Shown one piece after another: positions 7,151 to 14,861 of a DNA stretch of 64,000 nt (the stretch's first letter is position 1; each line of letters starts with the position of its first letter). Source of the DNA: Chitinophaga pinensis. GTDB taxonomy: Bacteria; Bacteroidota; Bacteroidia; NS11-12g; UBA9320. The notes under the pieces were generated by a model that saw only the letters and a list, made by a program, of their open reading frames with translations, was not told where the DNA came from and made no database searches. The translations under genes and the position numbers were made by a program. Location: contig CAMDGU010000004.1 of the NCBI GenBank assembly GCA_945897885.1, positions 46,398-110,397 of the forward strand, in the 5' to 3' direction.

Positions 7151-10100
7151 CTACTCGTCATCTTCTTTTACCCCTTCACTGCTCACTTTTTCCAATGCAT
7201 TAAGTTCTTCTAATTTGATTTTGGCTATGGCAAGTAAGTCAGCTATTTCTGTATTATCAATAATACTTTGTAAGGTGGCTCTGGCTTGAAAAAAATCTCT
7301 TTCATCACGGTATACATCACTTAGTAAAATAAAGCCTTTTACTACCCAGTTTTCGTAGGAAGCAAAATCGTCGTTTAATTTAAATACCAAACTTTTGCAT
7401 GAATCACGCTTTACAGTGTTATAAGCTATTTCAGCTTTGCTATAAAGCGCTTCGGCACCCAAGGTAGCCTTGTTTTCTTTTTGAACGTAATTGAAATGGA
7501 ATTGAGCGGTTCGCCAGTTTTTATCCATCATGGCTATGCGGCCAAGGTTCATATTGGTTTCTACCAAAACATCTTTTGGTACATTGGTTTGTGGCAATAT
7601 TTCAATAGCATACCGTTTGGCTTCGGCATAATTGGCTGTTTGGTAATTACAACGCATTAACCCCAATAAGGACTCTATGGTATTATCTTTGGTAGAGGCG
7701 TTTTTGTTTAAAATTTCATAATAGGGCAGGGCTGCTTTATAGTCCTTTTTTATATAATAAATTCGGGCTACACGCAAGGCTGCCTTTTCGGTATACTCAT
7801 TTCGTCCGGCTTCGGCCACAATCTTAAGATTGGGCAAGGCATCATCGTATTTTTTGTCTTTATATTCGCATTCAGCCTTCATGTAGTTGGCCGGAATATA
7901 GAAAAAAGCATTAAGTCCAAATTTGGTTAAATAGGTTTTAAAACCTGAAATAGCCTTGGCGCAATTTCCTTCACGGTAATTGGTAATAGCCGATTCATAA
8001 AGCAACGAATCCTGATACGACAAACGAACTTTGGCTCCGGGAATGGTGCTAAGCATATCCAAATATTCTTCGCCTTTTCCACTTTGAACATAGATAATTT
8101 CCAAGGCATCTAAGGCCACTTCCGATTCGGTAGTTTTAGGAAATTTTTTGATAACCTCTTTGTAATAGCTTATCGCCTGACTTTCTTTCTTTTGGTTGTA
8201 ACTTAGCAATCCTAATTTTAGGTAGGCATTTGCTATATGAGGGCTTAAAGGGTGTTCGGTAAGTAATTTTTTAAAGAAACCTTCAGAAGTTGAATAGTTT
8301 TCTTGTTCCAAATATTCAGCCCCTAATTCATATAAAGCATCATCAATATAAATGCTCTTGGTATAGTTTTGCGGGATATTTCTAAGGGTAGCAATTTTCA
8401 AATCACGCTTATCAAGCAGGCCATAAATTATCCCTTGTTGGAAAGTGGCGTAATCGCTGGAGTTAACTTTTTTACTGCTCACAAAACCATAAGTTTCAGC
8501 AGCTTTTTCATATTGTCCTGTTATAAAATAACTATCGGCCAAACGAAGCATATTATCAATATACCGCTCGGCATTGGATGGAACAAAACTGCTTTCGTCT
8601 TTATATTTTTTAAAGTAATTAAGCGCTTGAGTGTAGTTTTTATCCATGTAATAACTGTAGCCAATATTATAGAAGGTATTGTTGTATAGATTACTGGCGC
8701 TTCCATCGCCAATATTTATAAAACGGTTAAAATTGCTAATGGCATCCGTGTATTTTTCATTTTTATAAGCCAGTTCACCCAACCAATACCAGGCTTCACC
8801 TTCCATTTTTTTATCCGAAACGTACTTTAGTGACTTTTTAAAATAGCTTTCGGCTTCGGTATATTCTTTATTGTCATAAAGCATTTCGGCATAATGAAAA
8901 TGTACCAATTGATAGGCCATTTTGCTTTGAGCATTGTAGGATTTAAGATCCGAAAGAATTTCGCAAGCTTGTTTGTAATTTTTGGTTTGTAAAAGCAGTT
9001 CGGCCAAAAGACCTTTGGCATCATCATTAAACTCCGACTTTGGAAAATCTGTAATAAAATCTTGGATGGCTTTTAGTGCCACGCTGGAGTAACCCAATTC
9101 AACCGCCAGTTTTGCATAATTAAAATGGGCTGATTCTTTTACTTCTTTATTATGATTCATTCGCTTGCCTTCGCCAAAGGCGTTGTAGGCATTTTGCTTT
9201 TTGTTAAGTTTTAAAAATGATTGACCTAAATAAAAATTTGAGATTTGTCCTAATGGTGAATCTAAAGCGGTAAGTTTTATAAACTGCGAATTGGCTTCTT
9301 CATATTTTTTTTGAGTATAAGCAGTATAGCCTATTTCATAGCGTTCTTCATCGGTAGGTTTCAGATTGGTAAGATCACATTTGCTAAAATATTTGTATGC
9401 TTCATCGTATTTACCCAATTGAAAATTTGATTTACCCTTAATTAAATTCAGGTCGTTGGTGTAGTTCTCTTTTGTTATTTTATTACTGTAATCAATGGCC
9501 TTTCGGTATTCGGCTTTGGCATAATACATTTGGGCTATAAAAATGGGGATAGACTCAAACCCCTCATCTTTAATTTTTTCAAAGCTTTTTAGCGCACAAT
9601 CGTATTGTTTATCGTTGTAACACATATAGCCATAATAATAATTGGCTTTTGCAAAATATTCCCCTTGCTTATTTCTTAGGCTTTCAAAATGTTTTTTAGC
9701 TAAATCATACTTTTTGGCCTTGTAAAAGGAATAACCCATTTTAAAATTCATTTCATCGGTTCGTTCCTCACTCATTCCCGAAATATCCGTTTTGGCATAG
9801 TAGGCAGCGGCTCGTTTAAATTTATTATTATCAAAATAGTAATTACCAAGTTCAAAATAGACCAAATTATTCAGGGCGTTTTCAGGGTGTTTTTCAACCA
9901 TTCGTTCTAGAGTTATTTCCGCATTTTCGTGCCCCGATTTTAGGTGGCAAATGGCACTATAAATTTCAGCATCCGATTTTTTTAAAGCATCGGTTGATTG
10001 CGAAATATAGGTCTTAAATTGCTGAATGGACGGGCCATACAGCTCTTTTTGAAATAATTCTAAAGCATAATTATAATAGTAATCGGGATTGGCGTAAATC

Positions 10101-10174
10101 TGGGTTTTTTGTGCCTGAACAATTCCTGCAATTCCAATGGATACCAACAATATTAATTTGCGCATAATATTCAT
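7151..10174 (-). CDS. Large exported tetratricopeptide-repeat protein
   Basis: A 1007-residue protein made of a signal peptide (about residues 1-21, ending VQAQ) and back-to-back TPRs over nearly the entire length, for example KAKKYDLAKKHFESLR, GKYDEAYKYFSKCDL, KEYTEAESYFKKSLKY and ENYSTSEGFFKKLLTEHP. The final residues are acidic (KEDDE). It should form a long superhelical scaffold in the periplasm or at the outer membrane, and proteins of this kind are frequent in Bacteroidota envelope assembly. No enzymatic domain is seen. The first Met is at 10174 and a second possible start is three codons later. A -7-like box (TAACTTTG) lies 7 bases upstream. It is convergent with the gldD fragment, the two stops being 8 bases apart. 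Confidence 0.85.
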   Translation of the reverse strand: MNIMRKLILLVSIGIAGIVQAQKTQIYANPDYYYNYALELFQKELYGPSIQQFKTYISQSTDALKKSDAEIYSAICHLKSGHENAEITLERMVEKHPENALNNLVYFELGNYYFDNNKFKRAAAYYAKTDISGMSEERTDEMNFKMGYSFYKAKKYDLAKKHFESLRNKQGEYFAKANYYYGYMCYNDKQYDCALKSFEKIKDEGFESIPIFIAQMYYAKAEYRKAIDYSNKITKENYTNDLNLIKGKSNFQLGKYDEAYKYFSKCDLTNLKPTDEERYEIGYTAYTQKKYEEANSQFIKLTALDSPLGQISNFYLGQSFLKLNKKQNAYNAFGEGKRMNHNKEVKESAHFNYAKLAVELGYSSVALKAIQDFITDFPKSEFNDDAKGLLAELLLQTKNYKQACEILSDLKSYNAQSKMAYQLVHFHYAEMLYDNKEYTEAESYFKKSLKYVSDKKMEGEAWYWLGELAYKNEKYTDAISNFNRFINIGDGSASNLYNNTFYNIGYSYYMDKNYTQALNYFKKYKDESSFVPSNAERYIDNMLRLADSYFITGQYEKAAETYGFVSSKKVNSSDYATFQQGIIYGLLDKRDLKIATLRNIPQNYTKSIYIDDALYELGAEYLEQENYSTSEGFFKKLLTEHPLSPHIANAYLKLGLLSYNQKKESQAISYYKEVIKKFPKTTESEVALDALEIIYVQSGKGEEYLDMLSTIPGAKVRLSYQDSLLYESAITNYREGNCAKAISGFKTYLTKFGLNAFFYIPANYMKAECEYKDKKYDDALPNLKIVAEAGRNEYTEKAALRVARIYYIKKDYKAALPYYEILNKNASTKDNTIESLLGLMRCNYQTANYAEAKRYAIEILPQTNVPKDVLVETNMNLGRIAMMDKNWRTAQFHFNYVQKENKATLGAEALYSKAEIAYNTVKRDSCKSLVFKLNDDFASYENWVVKGFILLSDVYRDERDFFQARATLQSIIDNTEIADLLAIAKIKLEELNALEKVSSEGVKEDDE

Positions 10175-10181
10175 AAAACGG

Positions 10182-10189
10182 CAAAGTTA
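10182..10189 (-). promoter_or_regulatory. Candidate -7 box for the TPR gene
   Basis: TAACTTTG on the minus strand matches the Bacteroidota TAnnTTTG element and ends 7 bases before the ATG at 10174. I find no TTTG/TTG at the expected -33 spacing, so the call rests on the -7 match and its position alone. Confidence 0.35.
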
Positions 10190-10316
10190 GCCGTTAAGTG
10201 TACGGCACTTGTTTTTAATTCTAAACAGGAGTGGGGGAGATTCTAATTATTTGTACAATTAGAGAATGGTTTTGGTTATTGAGTTATTCAGTCAATTGAA
10301 ACTGAAAATCTTTTAT

Positions 10317-11171
10317 TTACTGTTTCAAAACTTTTATTACTTCAGAACCCTTGTCATTACTAAGTTTTAAATAATAAATTCCTTTTGATAAGTTTTCAAT
10401 ATCCAGAGTTTGAGAATGATTAATACTTTTATAAAATATAAAAGAACCGGCTATATCAAAAAGTTCAATCTTCCCTGAAAAATTGTTAATTGTGAGTTGT
10501 TCTTTTGCTGGATTTGGATAAATAATCGCTTTCGATTTTTCGATTGGTTCTATCGGCACTTTATGTTGGTATACTGAATCCATGCAAGGAGTTGATTGAA
10601 ATACTGGAACATTGCTTTTTAATCTAGGTAAATAGGCTGTATCGTTTATACAGATTCGTTCACAATCATAAATATGACCTGCCCAGCTACCGCCATTTGT
10701 GAAATCATCAAAATATACAAAACCTTTTGACAGGCAGCCAAATCCTTCAATAAAAATTATACCACCAAGCAGATATTGAACAATTAATTCTCTACCATTA
10801 ATTGAAAGTTTTGAAACAGAATCAATTTTATAACCGCCAATAAAATCTCCTTTTATAAGATTAAAATCATACACCGGATTTTTGGCATCTCTGTAAATTT
10901 TAGTGTCAACAAATACTTTTTTGTTGATTATTGTGTAATTTTCCCTTGTATAATTTTTACCGACATAGTTTTTTAAATGACAGTACTCGATTCCTTTAAT
11001 AGCGGAATCAAAATTATTTTCAAAGATTTTATAATGACTCGGATCTCCATTGATAGCAGAACCAGTATACCAAACAACCCACTTAGTATTTTCTTGAAAA
11101 ACACTTTGCGAAAAAAGATTGATAGGGAAATATACTAATATGAAAAATAGAGTACAAACAACTTTCTTCAT
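10317..11171 (-). CDS. T9SS-sorted secreted protein of unknown function
   Basis: A 284-residue protein. I place the start at the ATG 11169-11171 because it opens a good signal peptide (MKKVVCTLFFILVYFPINLFSQ). A longer in-frame version reaches 11309 but overlaps the stress-protein gene and has no secretory character. The middle (about residues 25-205) matches no family I recognise. From about 218 there is a type A T9SS C-terminal domain with the usual markers: IYPNPAKEQLTI, IELFDIAG, LSKGIYYLKL and a closing VIKVLKQ. The protein should therefore be exported by Sec, then moved across the outer membrane by T9SS and released or anchored. It follows the universal stress gene by 32 bases. Confidence 0.85.
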   Translation of the reverse strand: MKKVVCTLFFILVYFPINLFSQSVFQENTKWVVWYTGSAINGDPSHYKIFENNFDSAIKGIEYCHLKNYVGKNYTRENYTIINKKVFVDTKIYRDAKNPVYDFNLIKGDFIGGYKIDSVSKLSINGRELIVQYLLGGIIFIEGFGCLSKGFVYFDDFTNGGSWAGHIYDCERICINDTAYLPRLKSNVPVFQSTPCMDSVYQHKVPIEPIEKSKAIIYPNPAKEQLTINNFSGKIELFDIAGSFIFYKSINHSQTLDIENLSKGIYYLKLSNDKGSEVIKVLKQ

Positions 11172-11203
11172 ACTAATTAAACTGTAGAAACAAAATAATA
11201 TTG

Positions 11204-12013
11204 TTAATACCCCGCCGCTCCAGTCAAGTTTAAATCTCGGCTGTGGATAGACATTACCGGAACCGGAGAATGATTTACCAATTGCTGGGCAGCAGTTCCC
11301 ATAAACCAACTGTTGCTTTCAGTTTCAGTCATCATCATTATTAGTCCGGCCTTTTTTTCTACGGCATAATCAATACAAGACTGAGCTATGCTTTTGCCTT
11401 CTCTGTGATGGTAGGTGCAAGCAATTTCTCTATCCTCCAAATATTTGATGGTTTGTTTGCCATATATTTCAAGGCGGTTGTGGGTTTCTTCGCTTTTATC
11501 TCGGCTCACAGCCAATATATGAATGGTAGCTCCAAAGGCTTTTGCAAACAGGGATGCATAAGGTACTTTTTGGCGTGTTTCCGCGCTATTATCTAAGGGT
11601 AAAACAATATTGGTGAAATCATTTTTACCTGAATCGGCCTGCACGGTAATAACCGGGCAGTTTGAGGCAGAAATAACCCGTAAAGCATTACTTCCAATCC
11701 AATAAGGTTGAAACCCATTTAATCCATGAGCACCCATAAATATCAAATCAGCTTTTATTTCTTTTTCGGTGGCATGAATTTCACGACTTACGTTACCACG
11801 TTTTTCCATGTAGCGTATTTCAACCCCATATTTATTGGCTTCTTGCTGAATATTAATGCCATGATTGGTTTCAATCGTTTTTGGGTCTCTAACATTAATT
11901 ACATATAAACCTGTGTTAAAAATTTTGCATGTTTCAAGTGCTTTTTGCAAAGCAATAACAGAGGCTGCTGAATTGTCAAAACCGAGAAGGATTTTTGTGA
12001 ATTTATAGTCCAT
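11204..12013 (-). CDS. Tandem universal stress protein (UspA family)
   Basis: A 269-residue cytoplasmic protein made of two UspA domains, about residues 1-137 and 142-269. The first opens MDYKFTKILLGFDNSAASV and carries a nucleotide-binding loop of the G-x2-G-x9-G-S/T type (GAHGLNGFQPYWIGSN). The second has a degenerate loop (MMTETESNSWFMGTAAQQL) that keeps only the final GT, so ATP is probably bound mainly by domain 1. Such proteins respond to starvation, oxidative and respiratory stress. It is monocistronic or precedes the T9SS cargo gene downstream. No clear promoter box is visible upstream. Confidence 0.9.
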   Translation of the reverse strand: MDYKFTKILLGFDNSAASVIALQKALETCKIFNTGLYVINVRDPKTIETNHGINIQQEANKYGVEIRYMEKRGNVSREIHATEKEIKADLIFMGAHGLNGFQPYWIGSNALRVISASNCPVITVQADSGKNDFTNIVLPLDNSAETRQKVPYASLFAKAFGATIHILAVSRDKSEETHNRLEIYGKQTIKYLEDREIACTYHHREGKSIAQSCIDYAVEKKAGLIMMMTETESNSWFMGTAAQQLVNHSPVPVMSIHSRDLNLTGAAGY

Positions 12014-12145
12014 ATGATTCGTTATTTAAGTTCGAAGGTATTAAATAAATAAGCGAATATGAAAGAAGCAGTGGTGAAAAGCAGGCTGATTTTTGTCATT
12101 GTTTATTATGGGTTTACCATAGGAAGGATAATTGAGTAAATCTTA

Positions 12146-12593
12146 TTAGGCCAAAGTCCAAATAGCTGTTCGCCCAATCATGCTTACTCCAACATATCCC
12201 CTCAGTTCCAAGGTATTCCCTTTCTTCTTAATGGTGCAACTGTAGGTTTTACCATTTTTAGTATCATAAATGGTTCCATCGTTCCATTCTTTATCGCTTT
12301 AGTCGTAAACAAAAAGCTTAAGAATTAACATGTCCATCATTAGGTCTTTTCGTTTTTTAGGATCAGGAGTATTCTTATCTCATCTTGGTCCGCCATCATC
12401 CTTTTTGTCTTTTTTTAACCAAACTATTTTTCCGCAATATTTTTTCCCACCATCAACACATTTATAAATTCTAATTTTTTGAGCTTTTTTGAGCATTATA
12501 CCAAGTCCCAACAATATCGTCGGCATTACTTTGCGAATAGGCAAACCACGATACAAATAAGCTAAGAAGTACAAGAAGTTTAAATTTTTTCAT
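12146..12593 (-). pseudogene. Decayed DUF2147 family gene
   Basis: Reading the minus strand from the ATG at 12591-12593 gives a signal peptide (MKKFKLLVLLSLFVSWFAYS) and then NADDIVGTWYNAQ, the standard opening of DUF2147 proteins. A one-base frameshift follows in an A-rich run near 12480. The new frame gives KIRIYKC, KYCGKIVWLKKDKKDDGG. A TGA then interrupts after GGPR (near 12380), and DKNTPDPKKRKDLMM continues until a TAA near 12300. The frame goes on as EWNDGTIYDTKNGKTYSC and LELRGYVGVSMIGRTAIW, which is the conserved family C-terminus, ending at TAA 12146. One frameshift plus two in-frame stops mean the gene is not functional. An isolated open frame at 12380-12574 is only its middle part. 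Confidence 0.85.
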
Positions 12594-12729
12594 AAAGTTT
12601 TTTGTTTCGATTTAAGTTTATTTATCCTACATAAACCAAATAAATTATGGTAGAAAAGTTAAAGTATCTTTTTTAAGATGAATTTTAAAAAAATGAGAAT
12701 GAACTTGCTGCTTTCGGATTACGATTAAT

Positions 12730-14049
12730 TTAGGAAGGCAAACTATAATAAAAGCTTAAAATTAGCAGGACCGAATATAAGGCCAGCCATTTAAAATTTA
12801 TGCTTTGATGAAAAGCTATATTCTGCCTGTAACAAAAAACAATCAATAAAAATTTTTCGGAAAAAAAGGCTAAAACTAAACCATATGCCGCTCCTCGAAT
12901 ACCATACAACGGCGTTAAAACAACAACCAATATTACACCAATAAAAAATTCAAATACTGAGGAGTAAAAAGCAAAACGGGTTTTACTCTGCCCCATAAGC
13001 AAGGATTGCGGAAACAATACTCTGGCAATCAAGGTTAGTAAAAGGATGTTAAAAACAGGATAAGATAAAATAAACTCAAGGGAAAATACCAGTTCAAAAA
13101 TATACTTTGAACTAAGCATCAAAACACACGCCATGGGAAACAATTGATGCAACAATCGTAAATGGTTTTTTTTCAAATCAGTCCAAAATCCCGGAGTGTT
13201 AAATTTTTCAACCGTGAGGCCTCCCAAAACAATGCTGAATGAATTTGCCATTACGATAAATAAGGGAAACTCTCGGCTACCATACCTGAACAAATTGAAT
13301 TCGGTAAGCAATACATTTGCCTTTATTATAAAGGTAGAAAAATAGATGTAACCTGTGCCAAATATTAAGGAAACAATAATTGGCCAGTTAAATTTCAACA
13401 AGGGTTTTATATAATTGAGGTTTTTCCAATAAAAGGGTTTATTAATCAAGCTAAGTGTAAAAATAAACTTCACAATTCCAATACAAGCCAAAGCATATAA
13501 TGCATAAATAAATTGAAAACCATATAGCAATGGTAGAGTGGGCAAAGCGATAAAAAGGAGGAAATTGAACAAGCCCCAGCCAAGTAACTTATTATAGGAC
13601 CGATTTAAAAAGTAAATATATTCATTAACCGTGCTGCAAACAGTTCCTATTGTGTAAACAGAAAATAAAACAAGATAATTAAGTGGCATGGCTATTGAAT
13701 TTGTATACCTTCCGGTTATTATTATTGCAGCAGCAGATACGCTGCCGAAAAAGAATAGCAGAAAAAAAGTATTTCTAAAAACTTCAGGCCAATTGGTTTT
13801 TTGATATCCTTTTACAAAACTAACCAATGTATAACCCATGCCCGAAACATAAAAAAAAGTATAGCCTGTACCCATCAACATTAGGGTTTCCCAATTATTA
13901 ATAAGGAGAGGGGTTTTAATAAATTTGGCAAAAATGATAGAAATAACAACAATACTTGTAGCTTTCAAAAGGTTATAAACCTGTAAATATCCCAACCCTT
14001 CACCTTGGGTTAATTTGTTTTTTAAGCTATCTGAAATTCTTTTTATCAA
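12730..14049 (-). CDS. Polysaccharide biosynthesis / flippase-type membrane protein (MOP superfamily)
   Basis: A 439-residue polytopic protein with about 12 hydrophobic helices, including VVISIIFAKFI, TFFLLFFFGSVSAAAIIITG, FNFLLFIALPTLPLLYGFQF and a C-terminal VLLILSFYYS. The spacing and the GxxGYLxVYNLLKA start fit Wzx/MATE-like flippases that move lipid-linked sugars across the inner membrane. The substrate cannot be told from sequence. The start is TTG at 14049 (complement 14047-14049), because no ATG lies between it and the first helix. A TAGTTTTG box sits 8 bases upstream. There is no neighbouring polysaccharide cluster, so its pathway is unclear. Confidence 0.75.
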   Translation of the reverse strand: MIKRISDSLKNKLTQGEGLGYLQVYNLLKATSIVVISIIFAKFIKTPLLINNWETLMLMGTGYTFFYVSGMGYTLVSFVKGYQKTNWPEVFRNTFFLLFFFGSVSAAAIIITGRYTNSIAMPLNYLVLFSVYTIGTVCSTVNEYIYFLNRSYNKLLGWGLFNFLLFIALPTLPLLYGFQFIYALYALACIGIVKFIFTLSLINKPFYWKNLNYIKPLLKFNWPIIVSLIFGTGYIYFSTFIIKANVLLTEFNLFRYGSREFPLFIVMANSFSIVLGGLTVEKFNTPGFWTDLKKNHLRLLHQLFPMACVLMLSSKYIFELVFSLEFILSYPVFNILLLTLIARVLFPQSLLMGQSKTRFAFYSSVFEFFIGVILVVVLTPLYGIRGAAYGLVLAFFSEKFLLIVFCYRQNIAFHQSINFKWLALYSVLLILSFYYSLPS

Positions 14050-14057
14050 TTCTGTGA

Positions 14058-14065
14058 CAAAACTA
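14058..14065 (-). promoter_or_regulatory. Candidate -7 box for the flippase gene
   Basis: TAGTTTTG on the minus strand fits TAnnTTTG and ends 8 bases before the TTG start at 14049. It lies back to back with the tRNA-His promoter, forming a compact divergent promoter region. No convincing -33 partner is seen. Confidence 0.4.
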
Positions 14066-14075
14066 TAAAAAAGAA

Positions 14076-14106
14076 TTTGAGTTAAAGGGTAATATTGCTA
14101 TTTTTG
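14076..14106 (+). promoter_or_regulatory. Promoter of tRNA-His and the DUF4399 lipoprotein gene
   Basis: TTTG at 14076-14079, a spacer of exactly 19 bases, and TATTTTTG at 14099-14106 match both halves of the Bacteroidota housekeeping promoter (TTTG-N19-TAnnTTTG). It is the best promoter match I found in the window. Transcription should begin at about 14112-14115, giving a leader of roughly 45 bases before the tRNA. Confidence 0.75.
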
Positions 14107-14156
14107 CAACCCTAAACAAATAAAAGGTTTAATAACCCAACAATTTGTTAAAAAAT

Positions 14157-14234
14157 GGTGATTGTAGCTCAGTTGGTTAGAGTGCCTGATTGTGGTTCAG
14201 GAGGTCGCGGGTTCGAGCCCCGTCTTTCACCCCA
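14157..14234 (+). tRNA. tRNA-His (anticodon GTG)
   Basis: The cloverleaf reads: G-1 at 14157, acceptor GTGATTG, D arm GCTC...GAGT, anticodon stem CCTGA/TCAGG around the loop TTGTGGT with anticodon GTG, a 5-base variable loop, T stem GCGGG/CCCGT around TTCGAGC, acceptor CTTTCAC, discriminator C and an encoded CCA (14232-14234). The extra G-1 opposite C73 is the identity element of tRNA-His. In my pairing, acceptor positions 5:68 and 6:67 are both T-T mismatches while the other five pairs are canonical. The next gene's ATG begins one base after the CCA. Confidence 0.95.
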
Positions 14235-14235
14235 A

Positions 14236-14703
14236 ATGAAAAATCTTCTTTTAGTTCTTGTTATTGCCGGTTTATTTTCATGTTCTCTGTCAAGTGATAA
14301 CAGTGCGTCCCAAGCAGATTCAACTGCCACTCTTAATGCAGCTCCTGTTGATGTTTTGGATACCACAGGTGGTAAAGGCGTATTTTTTGTTGAACTAAAA
14401 GATAGCCAAGAAGTAAAAAGCCCGGTTATGGTTAAGATGGGTGTAAACGGCATGGAAATAGAACCTGCCGGAGCCATAAATGAACTAAAAGGTCATCACC
14501 ATATTATTATTGATGGTGAAGCTACCCCTGAAGGTCAGCCAGTATTATTAGATGAAACCCATTTCCACTTTGGACAAGGGCAAACGGAATCAGAAATGAA
14601 ACTTTCTTCAGGTTTTCATACAATTACATTGCAGTTTGCCAATGGTGTGCATGCTTCCTACGGTTCACGTTGGAGCAAAACCATTACAGTGAAAGTTAAA
14701 TAA
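14236..14703 (+). CDS. DUF4399 domain lipoprotein, starts one base after tRNA-His
   Basis: A 155-residue protein whose ATG (14236-14238) follows the tRNA CCA by a single base. The signal is short (MKNLLLVLVIAGLFS) with Cys16 as the lipid anchor. A Ser/Asp/Ala linker leads to a DUF4399-type domain from about residue 48 (VFFVELKDSQEVKSPVMVKM), with the conserved histidine-rich GHHHIIIDG and THFHFG motifs and a final HTITLQFANGVHASYG. The histidines could bind a metal, but the function of the family is not known to me. The gene must share the tRNA promoter, so its mRNA would be leaderless once the tRNA 3' end is processed. An in-frame extension to 14155 would run through the tRNA and is rejected. 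Confidence 0.88.
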   Translation: MKNLLLVLVIAGLFSCSLSSDNSASQADSTATLNAAPVDVLDTTGGKGVFFVELKDSQEVKSPVMVKMGVNGMEIEPAGAINELKGHHHIIIDGEATPEGQPVLLDETHFHFGQGQTESEMKLSSGFHTITLQFANGVHASYGSRWSKTITVKVK

Positions 14704-14719
14704 AGGTTTTTTCCTTTTT
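14702..14719 (+). terminator. Weak terminator-like hairpin after DUF4399 gene
   Basis: AAAGG and CCTTT flank a six-T loop immediately at the stop codon of the lipoprotein gene and are followed by more T residues. The 5-bp stem is weak, so this is only a possible intrinsic terminator. Confidence 0.3.
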
Positions 14720-14861
14720 AGCTTCATTCTGTTTAATTTATTACTTATTTCATTTTCTATATCCATAGGCGAGGAATAGCTAACCAATAATAATAGGTTT
14801 TTATCGAAAGCTTTTTGAAGTTTTTGAATCTTTAGGATTTAATTTGCGCAAAATTATAACT

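Noticed and set aside
11172..11309. Longer start for the T9SS cargo gene
   Set aside because: It would overlap the universal stress gene by about 100 bases and bury the signal peptide.
12054..12145. Short plus-strand frame of 26 codons before the DUF2147 remnant
   Set aside because: Too short, no signal, no neighbour to support it.
12380..12574. A separate 64-residue gene
   Set aside because: It is only the middle frame of the broken DUF2147 gene; both its start and stop are products of decay.
14155..14235. Start of the DUF4399 gene at 14155, running through the tRNA
   Set aside because: The translated tRNA is not protein-like and would destroy the lipoprotein signal that starts at 14236.
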